Part shown: positions 6,152 through 9,743 of the stretch, one piece after another
Layout of the letters: each line of letters begins with the position of its first letter
Position numbering within the stretch: position 1 is the first letter of the stretch
Origin: Parvularculaceae bacterium
GTDB lineage: Bacteria > Pseudomonadota > Alphaproteobacteria > Caulobacterales > Parvularculaceae
Direction of reading: 5' to 3'
DNA: 9,743 nucleotides
Assembly (NCBI GenBank): GCA_004213235.1
Contig: SHAI01000080.1
Coordinates: 1 to 9,743 of the forward strand
Made by a program: the position numbers and the translations under genes
Notes under the pieces: generated by a model
What the model was told of the DNA's origin: nothing
The model's input: only the letters and a program-made list of their open reading frames with translations
The model's database searches: none

Positions 6152-7561
6152 ATGGTGTGGGTTAAGCATAGCTTCATTGCGTTTTTGGTTTGTGCTCTGG
6201 CGGGCGCTTTTTTGGTAACGCCCGCAGCGGCCAATCCTAAATACGCCGCGCTGGTTGTGCACGCTGACAGCGGCGATGTCCTGTTCAGTCGTTACGCCAA
6301 CAAGAGTCTCTACCCGGCATCGCTCACGAAAATGATGACGCTTTATGTCCTCTTCGACGAAATTGAAGCAGGTCGCCTGACGTTTGATTCAAAACTTCAG
6401 ATTTCGGCCCGCGCAGCGCGTCAACCGCCATCCAAGCTCGGCCTGAAACCTGGAACAACGATCGATGTGCGCACCGCCATCAAGTCACTGATTGTGAAAT
6501 CTGCTAATGACGTAGCCGTCGTGGTTGCTGAGGGTATTTCCGGAAGTGAATCGCAATTCGCCACCCGCATGACGAAGAAAGCCCGTGATATCGGAATGCG
6601 GAATACGGTGTTCTACAATGCTTCTGGCCTGCCCAACCGTCGACAACTGACAACCGCGCGGGATCTTGCGACTCTCTCGCGTAGATTAATGCAGGATTTC
6701 CCGCAGCACTTTCATTTCTTTTCAGAAAAATCATTCACCTGGAATGGACGGAGTTATCGAACCCATAATTCACTTGTCCGCACGTTTGATGGCGCAACCG
6801 GGTTAAAGACCGGGTATACACACCGTTCAGGTTACAATCTCGCGACATCTGCAGAACGTGACGGCCATCGCCTTATCGGCATTGTATTGGGCGGCCGAAC
6901 TTCACGGACACGCGACGCCCACATGCGCTCGATAATGACTCAGTCCTATACAAAGATTAAGGGAAAACCATCCCTTATCACCGCACTTCACCGGCACAAA
7001 CCAACACCGCGTTTAAAACCTGGAAGCAAACGCGCGCCCGTCCTTGTCGCAAGCAACTACCAAGCGCCGACACTTGGTAGCGTTCCTGCCCTTCGCGCGG
7101 ATATCGAGGCAGCGGCGCTGTCTTTCTCTCTAGAACCTCAACAAGACGAGAAAACGCAACAAGCCGAAAATGATTTCATACGCTCGCTTATTTCTGCCTC
7201 GGTCAGCGACGATCTGAATGAGTCGGAACATCTGCGACTGATCTCGATAGAAGACCCTTCAATATGGGGCGAAGGCGAAGGTGACCGCGATCTCGACAGC
7301 CTCGAAATCTGGGACGTGCAGATTGGCGCGTACAAGGATAAATCACTGGCACAAAGGGAGCTGGAAGCGGCAGCACGTCTTTGCGATGAAAGAGAGCTTT
7401 CACGCATGGTGATCCCCGTCACAACAAAAAAAGGCGATCGCCTTTACCGGGCGCGTTTTGTTTCCCTTAACGAGAATGACGCGCGGCAGACATGTGATTT
7501 GCTAAAAGCTGCCACACGCGAGTGTATTGTTGTTTCTGATCGCAGCATTGATACGCCTTGA
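6152..7561 (+). CDS. D-alanyl-D-alanine carboxypeptidase (S11/PBP5 family) with C-terminal SPOR domain
   Basis: A 469-residue exported penicillin-binding enzyme that removes the terminal D-Ala of peptidoglycan stem peptides. Seen: a signal peptide (residues 1-27, ending TPAAA before NPKYA, signal peptidase I type); catalytic motifs SLTK (57-60, nucleophile Ser57), SAN (117-119) and KTG (219-221), all intact with family spacing; a low-complexity linker (about 270-385) rich in Pro, Lys and acidic residues; and a SPOR domain (about 386-455, starting WDVQIGAY), which in characterised proteins binds denuded glycan at the division site. The usual PBP5 C-terminal amphipathic anchor is absent, replaced by SPOR. 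The start is ATG with a stop codon 18 bp upstream in frame and only a weak ribosome site. A CtrA-type site lies 210 bp upstream. The gene ends at a small palindrome. Confidence 0.95.
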   Translation: MVWVKHSFIAFLVCALAGAFLVTPAAANPKYAALVVHADSGDVLFSRYANKSLYPASLTKMMTLYVLFDEIEAGRLTFDSKLQISARAARQPPSKLGLKPGTTIDVRTAIKSLIVKSANDVAVVVAEGISGSESQFATRMTKKARDIGMRNTVFYNASGLPNRRQLTTARDLATLSRRLMQDFPQHFHFFSEKSFTWNGRSYRTHNSLVRTFDGATGLKTGYTHRSGYNLATSAERDGHRLIGIVLGGRTSRTRDAHMRSIMTQSYTKIKGKPSLITALHRHKPTPRLKPGSKRAPVLVASNYQAPTLGSVPALRADIEAAALSFSLEPQQDEKTQQAENDFIRSLISASVSDDLNESEHLRLISIEDPSIWGEGEGDRDLDSLEIWDVQIGAYKDKSLAQRELEAAARLCDERELSRMVIPVTTKKGDRLYRARFVSLNENDARQTCDLLKAATRECIVVSDRSIDTP

Positions 7562-7566
7562 GGCGT
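7553..7566 (+). terminator. Short palindrome at the carboxypeptidase stop codon
   Basis: ACGCCTTGAGGCGT overlaps the TGA stop and can form a 5-6-bp GC stem. No T-tract follows, so it is at best a factor-dependent or weak 3' end. Confidence 0.25.
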
Positions 7567-7734
7567 CACCGTCCACCTTTACGCATGCGCGCATCCGGCT
7601 CGACAAAGATCAAAGGCGAAGAAGACGCTTGCCTATCGCCCTATATTATCGCTCTACCACTTTCCGGTTTGCCAAAACTATCGATTTAGAAACATGCTTG
7701 CCAAAAGAGATGCTGTCACAGCCTGATTGAGCTG

Positions 7735-7860
7735 CCGGGACACTCGTTTGCCAGGACACTCATTTGCCAGGACACTCATTGATAGGCACGCACCCCATTC
7801 CTTATTGCGCTGATACGACGGCTCCGCGTGAGAACGATGGATACCGATTATCCGGGACAC
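7735..7860. repeat. CCGGGACAC direct repeats bracketing the tandem array
   Basis: The nonamer CCGGGACAC occurs at 7735-7743, as the beginning of the tandem array, and again at 7852-7860 in the same orientation. The enclosed segment has no gene. It could be a relic of a small mobile element; this is inference. Confidence 0.35.
7738..7785. repeat. Three-unit 16-bp tandem repeat
   Basis: GGACACTCGTTTGCCA (7738-7753), GGACACTCATTTGCCA (7754-7769) and GGACACTCATTGATAG (7770-7785). Units 1 and 2 differ at one base; unit 3 diverges in its last five. Repeated short blocks of this kind occur at the ends of some insertion sequences (for example IS21 type) and at operators. No transposase gene is nearby. 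Confidence 0.85.
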
Positions 7861-7928
7861 CTTTTTTGAGCGCGACCAGATAATATAGCCATCAGAGACA
7901 ATTTAAAACGCGCGCGACAAAAGCGAAA

Positions 7929-7957
7929 GGAAGGGATCGCCTTTCAGCGTCCCTTCC
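7929..7957 (-). terminator. Intrinsic terminator of the chemoreceptor gene
   Basis: On the - strand GGAAGGGA-CGC pairs with GCG-TCCCTTCC (7950-7957/7947-7949 with 7938-7940/7929-7936, one bulged base) around a six-base loop, followed by TTTCGCTTTTG. It lies about 55 bp past the receptor stop. Confidence 0.75.
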
Positions 7958-7972
7958 CTAAACATCCCCGCC

Positions 7973-7992
7973 AGCGAAGGCCCCCGTTCGCT
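7973..7992. other. Second small hairpin after the chemoreceptor stop
   Basis: AGCGAA and TTCGCT form a perfect 6-bp stem around an eight-base loop, between the receptor stop and the stronger terminator. It is likely part of the same 3' UTR. Confidence 0.35.
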
Positions 7993-8012
7993 AACGCCCC
8001 CAAACTAACGGA

Positions 8013-9743
8013 TCAAAAATCTTCCCAACCCTCACTGGAGACATCGCCCATAGGTGCCACATTGTTGGTGGTGATCATTTGCGGGAAACGTCTTTGCCGT
8101 ACTTGGGCCGTTTGCCGGGCAGCGCTTTCATCTGCAGCCCGGTCGGACCTGCTATCCCCAAGTTCAAAGTTTTCCATCAAATCAACGAGATGAACGGCAT
8201 CATTACGCATCTGGTGGCTTGCTGCAGTTGTTTCCTGGACCATTGCCGCATTTTTCTGCGTAACCGCGTCCAGCTCATTGACAGCCTGGGCAACCTGCTC
8301 CAGGGACGCCGATTGTTGCTGTGACGAAGCTGCAATGTCCGCTGCCAAGCTTGAGACTTCTTCAATCTGTACAGCAATAGCGGTAATGGCCTCGCCTGTT
8401 GTGTTTACAAGAGCAACGCCTTCGGAGACGTTTCGACCACTTGAAGCGATCAGCTGCTTGATTTCTTTCGCGGCATCGGTGCATCGCTGTGCCAAACCAC
8501 GAACCTCCTGCGCGACAACAGCAAACCCCCTACCAGCGTCACCCGCGCGTGCGGCCTCAACGCCCGCATTCAGCGCCAAAAGGTTCGTCTGGAAAGCAAT
8601 ATCATCAATGACATTGATGATTGAACGGATTTCGTTTGCAGAGTCTTCGATTCGCCCCATTGCAGTTACGGCGTTTTCAACGATCTCACTGCTTTTCAAC
8701 GTATCAGCTTTGGTATCACTAACGATCCTGTCAACTTCCTGAGCACCTTTGGACGTATGCGTGACAGTCGTCGTTATCTCTGTTATCGCCGCTGTCGTTT
8801 CTTCAAGCGTCGCCGCTTGCCGCTCAGTCCGCTGAGATAATTCTTCATTCGCAGACGTTACTTCCATAGCACCTATTTTAATCTCGTCGGCAGTAGCGCA
8901 GACACTACCCATTGCTCGCATGAGATTTTCCAGTGCATCATTGAAGTTTTGGCGCATCCCGTCATATACCGGAACAAATTCCTCGTTCAATCGGGTTACC
9001 AAATCACCATCTGACAAGCCTGAAAGAACCTTTTCAAGCTGCTCAACAACGAAGTCCTGCTGTTCTTTCGTCTCTTTTGCACTTACTGCAGACTCATGCA
9101 GTTTTAATATCGCAGCATTGAAGTCGGCCTTCAGTTCCGTGTACTCTTCGGCGAATTCAACATCTATTTCTTGCGTAAAATCACCCTGCGAAACTCTTGA
9201 TAACCCGTCCGCAAGCGTCTCAACAACAACAGACAAATCTTTAGCACGCTTGATCCGATCTTCTTCGAACGCAAGTCGGCTTAACTCCTCCTGAGTTGCA
9301 TCGTTTGCGATCTTAACGACCTTAAACGGACGACCGGAAGCATCCATCACTGGATTATAGGTTGCGTCGAGATAAATCGGGGACCCATCTTTTCGCTGGC
9401 ATTCTACCCGAGCCGAATAATGCCGCCCAGATCTCAACTCGCGCCACAAATCTGAATATTCCTGCGAACGGGTATATTCTTTTTTGCAGAAGCGAGAGTG
9501 ATTGCGCCCCTGGATTTCGTCTAGCCCATACCCCATTGCATCAAGAAAGTTTTGGTTTGCATCAAGAACATCACCATTCAGATCGAATTGAACAATCCCT
9601 TGCGTGCTATCGATCCCTGCAATGATCCCGGCATTCAGAAACGCCTCACTGACGTCGGTCATCTCCAGCGTATTGCCGACATGTTCCCCATCTCGATTGA
9701 ACACCGCAGAAATATCTACCTGGACACGCATATTACCAATGAC
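8013..9743 (-). CDS. Methyl-accepting chemotaxis protein (PAS-HAMP-MA), N-terminus outside window
   Basis: Chemoreceptor that controls CheA activity through CheW. The frame is open to the window edge, and residues before the first ATG (9729-9731) continue a PAS C-terminal strand (ISAVFNRDGEHVGNTLEMTDVSE), so the start lies upstream. Numbering from that ATG: end of one PAS (1-30); a second PAS (about 35-148) with FDLNGDVLDANQNFLDAMGY and a final IANDATQEE; two HAMP-like units (about 165-215 and 225-275); methylation helices and the signalling tip DDIAFQTNLLALNAGVEAAR (376-395) followed by GDAGRGFAVVAQEVRGLAQR; a linker; and the terminal pentapeptide GWEDF (568-572). No membrane segment is visible, so it may be cytoplasmic, though the missing N-terminus could change that. 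Ligand unknown. An intrinsic terminator follows, so it is last in its unit. Confidence 0.95.
   Translation of the reverse strand, partial: VIGNMRVQVDISAVFNRDGEHVGNTLEMTDVSEAFLNAGIIAGIDSTQGIVQFDLNGDVLDANQNFLDAMGYGLDEIQGRNHSRFCKKEYTRSQEYSDLWRELRSGRHYSARVECQRKDGSPIYLDATYNPVMDASGRPFKVVKIANDATQEELSRLAFEEDRIKRAKDLSVVVETLADGLSRVSQGDFTQEIDVEFAEEYTELKADFNAAILKLHESAVSAKETKEQQDFVVEQLEKVLSGLSDGDLVTRLNEEFVPVYDGMRQNFNDALENLMRAMGSVCATADEIKIGAMEVTSANEELSQRTERQAATLEETTAAITEITTTVTHTSKGAQEVDRIVSDTKADTLKSSEIVENAVTAMGRIEDSANEIRSIINVIDDIAFQTNLLALNAGVEAARAGDAGRGFAVVAQEVRGLAQRCTDAAKEIKQLIASSGRNVSEGVALVNTTGEAITAIAVQIEEVSSLAADIAASSQQQSASLEQVAQAVNELDAVTQKNAAMVQETTAASHQMRNDAVHLVDLMENFELGDSRSDRAADESAARQTAQVRQRRFPQMITTNNVAPMGDVSSEGWEDF

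Larger units (their letters stand above)
7562..7928. other. Intergenic region with repeats, no gene seen
   Basis: About 370 bp between the carboxypeptidase and the chemoreceptor terminator. It holds the 16-bp tandem repeat (7738-7785) and an isolated CCGGGACAC copy (7852-7860). Short frames on both strands lack ribosome sites and recognisable motifs. Confidence 0.5.

Noticed and set aside
5894..6262. 122-residue frame on the - strand in the gap before the carboxypeptidase
   Set aside because: It overlaps the signal-peptide region of the carboxypeptidase and is rich in Arg, Ser and Gln without motifs; it covers the regulatory sites of the gap.
7678..7860. 60-residue frame on the - strand across the tandem repeat
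   Set aside because: No ribosome site, no recognisable domain, and it is largely made of the repeat itself.
8278..8742. 154-residue Ser/Ala-rich frame on the + strand
   Set aside because: Antisense to the conserved signalling domain of the chemoreceptor; composition is what the complement of that coding strand gives.
1..9743. CRISPR array, tRNA, rRNA, toxin-antitoxin or defence genes
   Set aside because: I looked for spaced repeats, cloverleaf patterns and characteristic gene pairs on both strands and found none.

Overview
The window looks like a chromosomal stretch of an alphaproteobacterium. The evidence is a phasin of the alphaproteobacterial type, a ClpS with the family's HVHQ-GVGVCGVYTYEVAE core, a COG3146/DUF482 acyltransferase next to a HIT protein, an exact CtrA-type site (TTAA-N7-TTAAC) beside a GANTC methylation site, and a cytoplasmic-looking PAS-HAMP chemoreceptor. 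It is mostly ordinary housekeeping DNA. I see no CRISPR array, tRNA, rRNA, complete mobile element or defence locus. Both window ends cut through genes.

Left part (1-1762, + strand): the 3' portion of a COG3146/DUF482 FemAB-like acyltransferase overlaps by ATGA a 73-residue DUF2007 protein, and a HIT-family nucleotide hydrolase follows after a short gap. They read as one transcription unit. A convergent gap (1763-1989) with two inverted repeats separates them from the next operon.

Centre (1990-5737, - strand): clpS and clpA sit one base apart with clpA's ribosome binding site inside the clpS tail. They encode the N-degron adaptor and the AAA+ unfoldase that feed ClpP. Upstream lies about 410 bp of AT-richer sequence with at most a doubtful ORF, then a phasin gene with a very strong intrinsic terminator. 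The phasin promoter is readable: -35, 17-bp spacer and -10, with two identical 16-bp operator-like repeats. One copy overlaps the -10 and the other lies just upstream of the -35. This arrangement fits repression by a PhaR-type regulator.

Right part (5738-9743): a divergent gap holds the phasin promoter and the CtrA/GANTC cluster. It is followed on the + strand by a secreted D,D-carboxypeptidase (S11 family) ending in a SPOR domain. A 451-bp gap contains a 16-bp tandem repeat, possibly an insertion-sequence relic, and the terminator of a - strand methyl-accepting chemotaxis protein. The visible 3' part of that receptor has PAS, HAMP-like and signalling domains and ends in a CheR-type pentapeptide (GWEDF).

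The points most worth a second look are the phasin promoter layout, a Met-to-Gln change at the ClpS gatekeeper position, the CtrA/GANTC cluster between phasin and carboxypeptidase, the structured phasin 3' UTR, and the tandem repeat near 7738.
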